Assembly: GCA_035697245.1 (NCBI GenBank)
Contig: DASSDH010000151.1
Location: 1-9,318, forward strand
Direction: 5' to 3'
DNA from: JACVRX01 sp035697245
Lineage (GTDB): Bacteria > Actinomycetota > Actinomycetes > Jiangellales > Jiangellaceae
Length of the DNA: 9,318 bases
Notes under the pieces: generated by a model
Databases searched by the model: none
What the model saw: only the letters and a program-made list of their open reading frames with translations
Told to the model about the DNA's origin: nothing
Position numbers and translations under genes: made by a program
Shown here: positions 1 through 6,417 of the stretch, in pieces
Layout of the letters: every line of letters starts with the position of its first letter
Numbering within the stretch: position 1 is the first letter of the stretch

Positions 1-1
1 C

Positions 2-163
2 AACGACGCGGGCCGATACTTTCATGTGCACACTCTCGGCCCGGACGGAACAGACCGCCTCGTCAACACAACCCAGAAGTATTCCGGCTCCTCCCAGATC
101 AGCGGCGGACCACAGTTCTTCGAGGTCCAAGCCATCGGACCTTGGACCATCACGGTGAAGTGA
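2..163 (+). CDS. C-terminal end of a secreted-type beta-rich protein, function unknown (5' end outside window)
   Basis: An open frame enters from the left edge and gives 53 residues before a TGA at 161-163. The tail is rich in Gly, Thr and aromatic residues. It contains stretches such as HTLGPDGTD, LVNTTQKYSG and FFEV, and ends in GPWTITVK. A pattern of short beta strands closing on a GPWT(I/V) strand is common in small secreted or lipoprotein beta-sandwich domains of actinobacteria, so an exported protein is likely. That is inference, because the signal peptide lies outside the window. No catalytic motif is visible. The gene converges on the serine hydrolase gene, with 158 bp between the two stops and no clear hairpin terminator. 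The GC-rich third positions and uninterrupted frame make it a real coding end, but the family cannot be named. Confidence 0.65.
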   Translation, partial: NDAGRYFHVHTLGPDGTDRLVNTTQKYSGSSQISGGPQFFEVQAIGPWTITVK

Positions 164-321
164 TCCCAAGACCACGTGGACACGGCTGGCGATCGCTACT
201 TTGCCGACGGGTCCGCGGGGTTCCCCACCAACTGCGACGCGATTACTTGCATAATCAGCGCCCCCGGGTCGCCCCGGCGGATCGGCGGTTCGATGTTCCG
301 CGGGCGATTGTTTGGGTGCGG

Positions 322-1485
322 CTACGGTGTGACGGCGGGAGCGATCAGTTGATCCACCAGGGCGATGAAGGAAGCGCTGGTGAGGCGGGGGACGTCGGGG
401 ACCGTGCTGGAAACCACAACGACGAGGCGAAGGTCGGGGACGACCTCGATGAGCTGACCGCCGAAACCGACAGCCGCAAAAGCGTCGAGACCGTTGGCGG
501 TCGTGACCCACCACTGGTACCCGTAGTCGCCGGTTGACCCGCCGCTAGTGGCGACCTGCGCTCGGGTCGACTCGGTCACCCATTGCGTCGAGACGATCTG
601 CTCGCCGTCCCAACGCCCGTCGTCGAGCATGAGTTGCCCGATCTTGGCCATGTCTGGGGCGTTGATCTTCAGATAGGTGTGTCCCAAATGCAGTCCTTGC
701 GGGTCGACCGGCCACGCGAAGGACGCCGCCTCGTAGACCGGCAGGTTTTCGATCACGGCAAGGGGCTCCGCGGCGGGATCGGTGTCGATGCCCAGTGGGT
801 CGAACAGCCTCTCCCGCGCGTAGTCCAGCACGGAGCGACCGGTCGCCTCGACCAGGATCGCGGACAGCAGATGCGAGCCGGCACTGGCATACGCGAAGTC
901 CTCCCCAGGCGGCCGTACGAGCCCGCCGGACACGATGGCGGCGATCCAATCGTCGGCGGTTTCGAAGGGGAGGGGATCTGATCCCGCAGTGTCTTCTGGC
1001 AACCCGGCCGTCATGGTCAGGACCTGCCGCAACGTGACTCCGGCGACCTCCGGCGCCATGGTCGCGGCGTACTCGGGCAACAGCTCGGCCAGCGTCTGCT
1101 CCACGCTGCCCAGGTCGCCTTCGTCCAAGGCGATCCCGACCAGGATCGACATGACGCTCTTCGTCACCGAGAACACGCCGCTGGTCGCCTCGGCGGAACT
1201 GTCGTAGTACCGCTCGAGCACCGGGCGCCCCCCGACAGTCACCAGGACGGCCCGGACATCCTCGCTCGCACCCGTGAGGTCGCCCTCCAGATACGAATCG
1301 ACCACGGCCGCGACATGCTCCGCAGAAACCCCGGACTCCGGTGCGGTCGTGGAGGCCTCGGACCCCCCTTGCCCTCGGTCTCCGTCCGAGCCGGGGCTGC
1401 CAGCCGACCCCGTGCACGCCACGACCAACGCTAACGTCACGGCCACGAGCCACCGGGGTCTGCCGTGCGGGCGACGGTCATTCAT
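322..1485 (-). CDS. Serine hydrolase lipoprotein, beta-lactamase/penicillin-binding-protein (class C) fold
   Basis: The product has 387 residues. It opens with a signal peptide ending in a lipobox (LVVAC, Cys24), followed by a low-complexity Ser/Gly/Asp linker to about residue 50, so it should be lipid-anchored outside the membrane. The catalytic Ser-x-x-Lys is SVTK at 106-109 and the Tyr-x-Ser motif is YAS at 199-201. Near the C-terminus, GYQWW (322-326) and GFGGQ (340-344) occupy the usual place of the third active-site motif, as in esterase or 6-aminohexanoate-dimer-hydrolase-like members. Substrate is unknown: esterase, peptidase or amidase are all possible, and true beta-lactamase activity is less likely. 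I chose the ATG at 1485 because GGGA lies 6-9 bases upstream and the ATG overlaps the TGA of the upstream broken hydrolase (ATGAATGA). A GTG at 1497 would add four residues but has no ribosome binding site. It stops at TAG 322-324. Confidence 0.88.
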   Translation of the reverse strand: MNDRRPHGRPRWLVAVTLALVVACTGSAGSPGSDGDRGQGGSEASTTAPESGVSAEHVAAVVDSYLEGDLTGASEDVRAVLVTVGGRPVLERYYDSSAEATSGVFSVTKSVMSILVGIALDEGDLGSVEQTLAELLPEYAATMAPEVAGVTLRQVLTMTAGLPEDTAGSDPLPFETADDWIAAIVSGGLVRPPGEDFAYASAGSHLLSAILVEATGRSVLDYARERLFDPLGIDTDPAAEPLAVIENLPVYEAASFAWPVDPQGLHLGHTYLKINAPDMAKIGQLMLDDGRWDGEQIVSTQWVTESTRAQVATSGGSTGDYGYQWWVTTANGLDAFAAVGFGGQLIEVVPDLRLVVVVSSTVPDVPRLTSASFIALVDQLIAPAVTP

Positions 1486-2641
1486 CGGTGTTCCCACACA
1501 GCGTCGACCGTTTCTGCGCGAGCGGTTGAGTCTTGCTGGCCTCGGAGCGAGGCCGAGGATGCAGCGCGAGGGCGGTGAGCGTGGGTCGAAGGATGACGCC
1601 CCAGCTCAGGGCGACGGCGCCGCTGATCAGCAACGCCCAGCCGATATCGCCACCGAACCGTCTGATGAGCAGGACCGAGTCCGGGGTTAGGCCCGCGGCC
1701 TTGTTGAGGATGGCCCACAGCAGGGTCAAGTTGGTCAGCAGTGGCACGAGCACCCGGATTACCCCGATGGCGGGCCGTGGGCGTCGCTCCGGATGGGTCC
1801 GCCAGCGACGCAGTAGAACGATCGACCAAACCAGGCCGATGCCCTGCACGGGCATCACGGCGAGAATGGTGAGCAGGACCCGTTGCTCCGGTTCGGGGGT
1901 TATTGGTGGCAGCGGATGCCCGGTGATCAGGCTCATCACTCCCACCGAGATTCGCTCGAGGCGCTCGAGGTGCAGGGCGGGAGCCGGGGTCGGCCGAGCA
2001 AGAATCGATGACCGGTTGCCACTCCGTGCTGTCGCGCCTGCTGGAGCGAGGCGTATGAGTCGCGCATCTGTAGGGGTCGAAGATTTGCTCGTCGACGTAA
2101 TCCTCGTAGGGCTGGCCGGACACGGTCTCCACGGCTAGGCCGAGGATCGCATAGCCCGAGTTGCTGTACTGATAGCCGGCGCCGACTAGTTGGCTGAGCT
2201 CGACGGATCGCAGGTTACGCACGCCGTCCTCGAGGGCACCATCCCCGAGGTCAGGGTTCACGAACGCAGCGTAGTCCGCGCTCTCGGGCTGGCCGCTGGT
2301 GTGATGCAGCAGATGGCACAGTGTAATCCGTGTCGAGGCGTCGGGATCGGCCACCCGGAACTAGGGCAGATAGAGCTGGACGGGGTCGTCCAGGTCCAGG
2401 AGGCCGGCCTCGACCCCGCACCCACCGCCGCCGAACAGCCGGGATCGTCAGGCTGCACCAGGCCATCGATGACGGCCTGGCTGCGACTTGCCGCATCATG
2501 GCTACTACTGGGGGAATCCTCGGCCGCCGGCTCGGAGTCACCACCGCCGCCGCCGTCACCGCCGCAGCCGGTCAGCACGACAGCGCACACCATCACCGCA
2601 GCGAGCCTGCGCATGACCGAAGCCCAGACACGCCACCCCAT
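1478..2641 (-). pseudogene. Broken serine hydrolase (beta-lactamase family) with C-terminal membrane helices
   Basis: Fragments of one gene type occur in order, in different minus-strand frames. (1) About 2641-2420: a lipoprotein signal peptide (lipobox LTGC), a Gly/Ser linker and a catalytic-domain start reading DDPGCSAAVG. (2) About 2415-2073: EAGLLDLDDPVQLYLP, then a TAG at 2361-2363 where this family normally has Glu or another sense codon. It continues with FRVADP, HLLHHTSG and the Tyr-Ser-Asn motif (QYSNSGYA), up to IFDP. (3) About 2073-1990: the frame shifts by one base, consistent with loss of one C in a C run at 2073-2076, and continues MRDSYASLQQARQHG. (4) About 1975-1478: LERLERISVGVMSLITG and about three hydrophobic helices. 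The Ser-x-x-Lys segment between parts 1 and 2, and about 200 residues including the third motif between parts 3 and 4, are missing. Its last stop overlaps the start of the intact hydrolase, as in a former operon. Parts 1 and 2-4 may come from different paralogues. Confidence 0.82.
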
Positions 2642-2718
2642 CGCGGGCAGCAGAATGTGCTTCTACCCGGGTCACCGAAATGATTTTCGACCAGGCGGAC
2701 GCTTAGGTTTCGGGTTGC

Positions 2719-2844
2719 TCACTCGCCGCCGCTGAAGTCGGTGAGCGTGAATGTGTCCTTTTGCTTCTGGCAGCGTTCGCATGCCAGGTAGGTCGCTCCA
2801 CCCTCCGGGTTGCGCTTATGAAGCCACCGATGCACGCCGATCAT
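2719..2844 (-). CDS. 41-residue CxxC microprotein, putative zinc-binding, function unknown
   Basis: This is a short open frame with a strong Shine-Dalgarno sequence (GGGGAGG on the minus strand, 2854-2860) nine bases before an ATG at 2842-2844. The protein begins MIGVHRWLHKRNPEGG, then has CERC (Cys22, Cys25), and ends DFSGGE. A TTG at 2850 would add Leu-Cys. It is only three bases from the Shine-Dalgarno sequence, but it would supply a third Cys in a Cys-x4-His arrangement with His5, so the real start may be the TTG. One CxxC plus an upstream Cys/His pair is enough for a minimal zinc knuckle. Small proteins of this style, with an HRW near the start and one CxxC, occur in actinobacteria without assigned function; that is recollection of a general pattern, not a search. 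It lies 117 bp downstream of the amidase gene on the same strand, so it may be cotranscribed. The frame could be opened to 2949, but that extension lacks a start signal. Confidence 0.6.
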   Translation of the reverse strand: MIGVHRWLHKRNPEGGATYLACERCQKQKDTFTLTDFSGGE

Positions 2845-2961
2845 GCACAAAAACCTCCCCACGATCGCTCCTCCGGCCACCGGCAGTGTCAAGGGTCTTC
2901 GATCTCCCGCCGCCTGACCTCGGAGGCCTGGCATCGGCGGCTTCGCCACAAGCGAGCTGAC

Positions 2962-4908
2962 TCATCCTCGGAAGTCGTAGCCCGTCCAGCCGCCGCCGAC
3001 CGCGAGCGGCCGGAGGAAGCCGCCGCGGCCGTTACCCGGATAGAGGATCATCCGTCCGGACGACGTCCATGCGAGCAGGTCGGCCCGTCCGTCATCATCG
3101 ACGTCACCGGAACCGGAGATGGAGGTGAAGGAACCCCAGCCGGTGCCGATCTTCACGACGTTCGGGAAGCCCGCGCGCCCGTTGCCCGAATAAAGCCAGA
3201 GGGTTCCATCCGACCGGCGCGCGACCAGGTCGTTGTTGCCGTCGCCGTTCCAGTCGCCAGGCGTGACGATCGTCGTCGATGCCGCCCAACCGTGGCCCGC
3301 CTCGCTCCGTCGGCCGAAGCCGCCGCTTCCGTCGCCGGGGTAGAGCCACAGCGTGCCGTCGGTGAACCGGGCGAGCAGGTCCGCGCGGCCGTCACCGTTC
3401 ACGTCGCCTGGTCCGAAGATCCCAGCGATGCCGTTCCAGCCGGTGCCGATCCGCCGGGGCGGCAGGAAGCCGCCCCTGCCGTTGCCCGGATAAAGGCGGA
3501 GCTCTCCCGTCGCGGCGATCCGGGCGACGACGTCGTCTGCGCCGTCATCGTCCCAGTCGCCGGGGCGGACGATGCTGTTGATGCCGCCCCAACCGGAACC
3601 GATCCGTTGGGCCGTGCCGTACACGGCCCCGGCCGCGCCGCGCCACATCCAGAGTGACCCGTCCCTGCGGGCCCGTGCGAGCAGGTCGTCCCGCCCGTCA
3701 CCGGAGAAATCGCGCCATGTGTCGACAGGAGGCGGCGGGAACATCAGAGTCGTCACACCGGCACGGATGGTCGGCAGCCTGTCGTAGAGCTGCTGGCCGG
3801 GACACTCGGTGAGCGCGGCATCACGATGACCGGCAACAGCGGGCCAGCTCTCGCCGTCGTAGTCGACCGGCCGGCGGGGATCCACACCGTGCAGCGAGAA
3901 CTTCCATGCGAACAGCCGTTGGTAGGCCGACAGGAGGGCCGCCTCGGGCACCTTGCTGGTGTAGGTACCGATGGCCGACATCGCGAACGCGTCGTCGTTG
4001 TAGCCCTGCGTGTGAGCACCGATGACCGCACGCTCGACGCCGCCGAAGCGGCCTTCCCAGATCCGGCCGAACCGGTCGACGACGAAGTTGTATCCGATGT
4101 CCTTCCAGCCGCGGGACTTAACGTGGTAGGCGTAGATGCCCCGAATGATCTGCGGCACCTCTGCGGCCGTGTAGTCGTTGGCGTTCACCGTGTGATGGAC
4201 GAATGCCCCATTGACCTCGCCGTATTCGGGAGCTCCACGGATGGATTCGTCGGCTCCCCACTGGGCCCGGGTGTAGATGGTGGGCCGGCTGACAGCGGCC
4301 ACGGCCGAGCCATCCTGTGTCCCGATGGAGGCGTCGGAGGGTGACACACCCGGATCGATCAGGTCCAACCGGAGATCATCCGGAATTACGCCGCCTCGCG
4401 TGTCGACCCGTACCTGGACCCCGTCGGACTCCCCCACGATGAGCGGGTCTGTGCCGGCGCGGGATTGGCTGGCCTCGGCCGAGTCTGCGTCGGGACCGTG
4501 GTCGTCACCGACTGGTACCTGGTGCCATTCCGACCAAGCTCTCTCGCTTCGAGTTCGCACCCAGGCGACGAGGTTGATGTCGTCCTCCTGGATCTCCCAG
4601 GTGAGGGCTGCGAGCAAGAACGGCTCGACATCGAGTTCCCGGCTGACCACGACGGTCGTGCGCTCCGTGGAGTCCTTGCCCCCACCGACTGTCGCCTCGG
4701 GCAACGTCGGCACGGTCTTGCCGTCGCTGCGCGAGACAACCCCCGCCAGCGGAATCTCCTGAACGGTCGATGCAACTGGCTGGGGCCTCACGGGGAGTTG
4801 AACCGACGGCAGCATGACGAATCCGGCCACCCCGACGGGTAGCACGGACAGCGTCAGCCCAATGAGGCGGCGACGAGGCTGACGCGACTCGGTATCGCCA
4901 GAACTCAT
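2962..4908 (-). CDS. Secreted N-acetylmuramoyl-L-alanine amidase: PGRP/Amidase_2 domain plus FG-GAP/VCBS-type repeats
   Basis: The product has 648 residues. It should cut the amide bond between N-acetylmuramic acid and L-Ala in peptidoglycan, outside the cell. The N-terminus has Arg12-14 followed by a hydrophobic stretch (about 15-33): a Sec signal or anchor, with an RR pair that only weakly suggests Tat. Residues about 85-185 form a beta-rich module preceding the enzyme. The PGRP-like amidase spans about 209-385. Its expected zinc ligands are His238 (FVHHT), His361 (GHRD) and Cys369 (ECPG), with Tyr273 (GYNF) in the usual catalytic position and a typical IWEGR at 283-287. A proline linker (PPPP, 391-394) leads to five repeats with Ca-loop motifs (DxxxDGxxD type) starting at 400, 451, 502, 552 and 602. 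The start at 4908 is supported by GGGGG a few bases upstream. A triple GTCAC array lies 30-52 bp upstream. All catalytic residues are present, so it is probably active in cell-wall turnover or lysis. Confidence 0.93.
   Translation of the reverse strand: MSSGDTESRQPRRRLIGLTLSVLPVGVAGFVMLPSVQLPVRPQPVASTVQEIPLAGVVSRSDGKTVPTLPEATVGGGKDSTERTTVVVSRELDVEPFLLAALTWEIQEDDINLVAWVRTRSERAWSEWHQVPVGDDHGPDADSAEASQSRAGTDPLIVGESDGVQVRVDTRGGVIPDDLRLDLIDPGVSPSDASIGTQDGSAVAAVSRPTIYTRAQWGADESIRGAPEYGEVNGAFVHHTVNANDYTAAEVPQIIRGIYAYHVKSRGWKDIGYNFVVDRFGRIWEGRFGGVERAVIGAHTQGYNDDAFAMSAIGTYTSKVPEAALLSAYQRLFAWKFSLHGVDPRRPVDYDGESWPAVAGHRDAALTECPGQQLYDRLPTIRAGVTTLMFPPPPVDTWRDFSGDGRDDLLARARRDGSLWMWRGAAGAVYGTAQRIGSGWGGINSIVRPGDWDDDGADDVVARIAATGELRLYPGNGRGGFLPPRRIGTGWNGIAGIFGPGDVNGDGRADLLARFTDGTLWLYPGDGSGGFGRRSEAGHGWAASTTIVTPGDWNGDGNNDLVARRSDGTLWLYSGNGRAGFPNVVKIGTGWGSFTSISGSGDVDDDGRADLLAWTSSGRMILYPGNGRGGFLRPLAVGGGWTGYDFRG
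2992..3717 (-). repeat. Five FG-GAP/VCBS-type coding repeats, 50-51 codon period
   Basis: Within the amidase gene, a unit of about 150-153 bp repeats five times. Each unit encodes a calcium-loop motif (DFSGDGRDD, DWDDDGADD, DVNGDGRAD, DWNGDGNND, DVDDDGRAD), then LLAR or a similar strand, an L(W/R)LYPGNG-type strand, a Gly-Gly-Phe turn, and (R/K)IGTGW. Such repeats build beta-propeller-like blades and commonly mediate adhesion or surface binding. Here they probably target the amidase to the wall. Five blades is below the usual seven of a closed integrin-type propeller. Confidence 0.85.
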
Positions 4909-4937
4909 CGATTCCCCCGTTCCGTCGTGGGAGTCGA

Positions 4938-4960
4938 GTGACTGTTGTGACTAATGTGAC
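4938..4960 (-). promoter_or_regulatory. Three tandem GTCAC units at 9-bp period, candidate operator of an OmpR-type regulator (MtrA-like)
   Basis: On the minus strand the units start at 4960, 4951 and 4942 and read GTCACATTA, then GTCACAACA, then GTCACTCGA, so GTCAC recurs exactly every nine bases. The array ends 30 bp before the amidase ATG. Known family context: mycobacterial MtrA is reported to bind tandem GTCACA-type 9-mers, and MtrA controls cell-wall hydrolase genes in several actinobacteria. The match in unit, spacing and target type is suggestive. Which regulator binds is inference. Confidence 0.5.
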
Positions 4961-4967
4961 AGAGGGG

Positions 4968-4998
4968 AGCCTACTCCTGATCTCACCGGCACAGGCAA
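4968..4998 (-). promoter_or_regulatory. Weak candidate promoter for the amidase gene
   Basis: On the minus strand, TAGGCT (4968-4973) fits the actinobacterial -10 pattern TANNNT. TTGCCT lies 19 bases upstream as a poor -35. Transcription would then start near the GTCAC array, which would suit repression or modulation by the bound regulator. The hexamers are common by chance, so this is a pointer only. Confidence 0.2.
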
Positions 4999-5037
4999 GA
5001 GTGGTTAGAAGGCTGGGATGTCGTCGGGTCGTGGCGG

Positions 5038-5066
5038 CGGCCGCCGGGCGGTTCGGCCGCCGGGCG
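5038..5066. repeat. 13-bp direct repeat, 16-bp period
   Basis: CGGCCGCCGGGCG occurs at 5038-5050 and again at 5054-5066, separated by GTT. It lies in the noncoding stretch between the zinc-finger gene and the amidase gene. Because the unit is nearly pure G+C and contains GGCCGCC, it can also fold on itself. It may be simple GC-rich drift or a transcript-end structure after the zinc-finger gene. Confidence 0.4.
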
Positions 5067-5092
5067 CGAAGTTTGGGCCGCGGCGATCCGGG

Positions 5093-5398
5093 TCACGGAC
5101 GTGGAGAACCTCCTCGTCCTCGGTCGCGGTTGTCGATGACGAAGCCGAGCTGATCGACGTAGCACCAGCTCCAGTCCTCGCCGGGTTCCACCGAGCGAGC
5201 GATGGGATGGTTGTCCTGACGGGCGTGGCGGCTGGCGTGGCGGTTTGGCGAGGAATCGCAGCAGCCGATTCTGCCGCAGGTCTGGCACATCCGCAGGTGG
5301 ATCCACCAGCTGCCACTCTTGAGGCATCCCTCGCAACCGGCTATCGGTCCAGGCGGCTCGGTGAGCTTGATCTGGTCTACGTGGGTGCAGACCGCCAT
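5093..5398 (-). CDS. UBP-type zinc finger domain protein
   Basis: The product has 101 residues and almost the whole protein is one UBP-type (ubiquitin-hydrolase-like) zinc finger. Its ligand pattern is visible: Cys4 and His6 (CTH), Cys22/Cys25 (CEGC), Cys38/Cys41 (CQTC), Cys46 (GCCD), then His54, His58 and His64, followed by the typical GEDWSWCYVDQ strand. In eukaryotes the fold binds the free C-terminus of ubiquitin. Stand-alone actinobacterial copies exist, but their role is not known to me, and binding of a peptide or modifier C-terminus is only a possibility. The start at ATG 5398 is preferred because AAGGAG ends eight bases upstream. The ATG at 5404 would be only two bases from it. It reads toward the amidase gene with about 184 bp between them and the amidase has its own operator-like array, so cotranscription is doubtful. 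Confidence 0.87.
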   Translation of the reverse strand: MAVCTHVDQIKLTEPPGPIAGCEGCLKSGSWWIHLRMCQTCGRIGCCDSSPNRHASRHARQDNHPIARSVEPGEDWSWCYVDQLGFVIDNRDRGRGGSPRP

Positions 5399-5562
5399 TG
5401 TCATCGCTCCTTAATCGCTGTGGTCAATGCCGCGCAAAGCGTCCCCACCGTCACCCTTGCCTCGCCGTGCAGCTTCGTCGTAGTTCGGCATGATCGGGTT
5501 CCATCGTGAGGGGATCGATCCCGGACCGTAGCAGCGAGGTGCGCTTCGGACGGCTGAAATTC

Positions 5563-5579
5563 GAGACGGTCAGCGTCTC
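5563..5579 (-). terminator. Small inverted repeat, possible weak terminator
   Basis: GAGACG and CGTCTC form a perfect 6-bp stem around a 5-base loop. On the minus strand the stem is followed by GAATTTC, only a short T run. It lies about 90 bp past the end of the broken lipoprotein gene in that gene's direction, so it could end its transcript, but it is weak. The rest of 5405-5669 shows no credible gene. Confidence 0.25.
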
Positions 5580-5669
5580 TTGACGTCTGCAAGTGCTGGC
5601 CGTTGTTGTCCATGCCGTCGTGCTTGTCGCATCAGGGGAACATCGTCGTCGGTGAACAAGTCAAGGCGG

Positions 5670-6213
5670 CTAGCTGGTTGCCTTTGTGATCTCGGCGCCT
5701 TGGTTCAGGGCCTGGACCAACAGAATGAGGCAATTCCCCGACGCAGCGAATCCGCACTCGAGCGCCTGGGTCTGCTCTCGTTCCGCGGCGGTCCGGCGAA
5801 CGGGATGCCGATACCAGCGGCCGTGGCGAAACACTGCGCCCCTTCGTCGTATTCTCCGCACGCCTTTTCGACGAGTGCATGAATCGGCTGAGGACGGCGC
5901 TGGGCTACCTATTCGCGCCAGCTCGCTACTGCAACCGCACAATTGTTCCCCCAGCGCCACCATCGTGCTTGGCGTGAGGTTGGTCGGGAAATCGGCGAAG
6001 ATCTTTCTCCATATTCGCACTCAGCTTCCTGCCCCCGCTGATACCACTCCCTGTCACGTGGACCCCGCTCGCGCCGTCGATCGCGGCGGTCGCAGCATCC
6101 AGTACCTCGGTCGCGGACTTCTCCTCCAACCTGTTGGTCGGTGCGCCGCAGCCGGTCGCAGGAACGGCAACGAACGCGGCCGTGACGGTCATGGGCAGGG
6201 CACTGGCTGGCAT
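5670..6213 (-). pseudogene. Broken lipoprotein gene: LppX/LprG-like start joined to the frameshifted tail of another protein
   Basis: The gene opens with a strong ribosome binding site (GGAGGT, six bases before the ATG at 6213), a lipoprotein signal peptide (ATGC, Cys22) and residues resembling the start of LppX/LprAFG-type lipoproteins (KSATEVLDAA, GASGVHVTGSG, to about 6010). Those proteins carry acyl glycolipids to the outer envelope and have about 230 residues. The frame then runs into TAG without the rest of the domain. From about 6010 a second minus frame takes over with plausible coding text (IFADFPTNLTPSTMVALGE, CGCSSELARIG). Near 5900 sense moves to a third frame (QPIHALVEKACGEYDEGAQCF), and near 5795 it returns to the second (TAAEREQTQALECGF), ending at TAG 5670-5672. 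The tail therefore looks like a different Cys-containing protein with two compensating frameshifts. The lipoprotein start is well supported; the tail reading is inference from residue pattern and third-position GC. Confidence 0.6.
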
Positions 6214-6417
6214 GCCGGGACCTCCTGTCGCGGGCCGCGGAGGCGGTCGACGGCGCTCGCGCTGGCTGTCTTCGTCGCAACCCTCGACTACAGGTCGGCG
6301 ATTACTCTGTCAGCGGTGGCCTCAGAAGGAGGGTCTTGGGCACCCAACTCGTCAAAGGTGTCACCTGGGCACCGCACCCAGACTCAGATCGACCCATGGA
6401 TAGTCTCAGTAGTCGCG
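6214..6417. promoter_or_regulatory. Divergent intergenic region with two related inverted repeats
   Basis: This region separates the broken lipoprotein gene (-) from the VOC gene (+). It holds TTGGG/CCCAA around two bases (6336-6347) and CTGGG/CCCAG around seven bases (6365-6381). Both contain TGGGCACC (6337-6344, 6366-6373), repeated at a 29-bp interval. A TANNNT hexamer (TAGTCT, 6401-6406) sits 11 bases before the VOC start. This may be a small operator and promoter, but evidence is limited to the repeats themselves. Confidence 0.25.

Noticed and set aside
241..256. GATTA/TAATC inverted repeat between convergent genes
   Set aside because: Five-base arms without a T run are too weak for a terminator, and a convergent 3' region is an unlikely place for an operator.
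545..1453. 302-codon minus-strand frame overlapping the intact hydrolase
   Set aside because: It is an out-of-frame shadow of the hydrolase gene, Arg/Gly-rich with no domain. The overlapping frame carries the SxxK, YxS and lipobox motifs.
2641..2718. CCGAAA/TTTCGG arms after the microprotein gene
   Set aside because: A 27-base loop separates six-base arms and no T run follows, so a terminator is not supported.
2761..3657. Long plus-strand open frame opposite the amidase repeats
   Set aside because: It is antisense to a gene with clear domains. Its Arg/Ala/Gly-rich repetitive text is the mirror of the FG-GAP repeats in high-GC DNA.
5686..6417. Upstream extension of the VOC gene to 370 residues
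   Set aside because: The VOC domain is complete from 6418. The extension has no VOC resemblance and lies opposite the broken lipoprotein gene with its own strong ribosome binding site.
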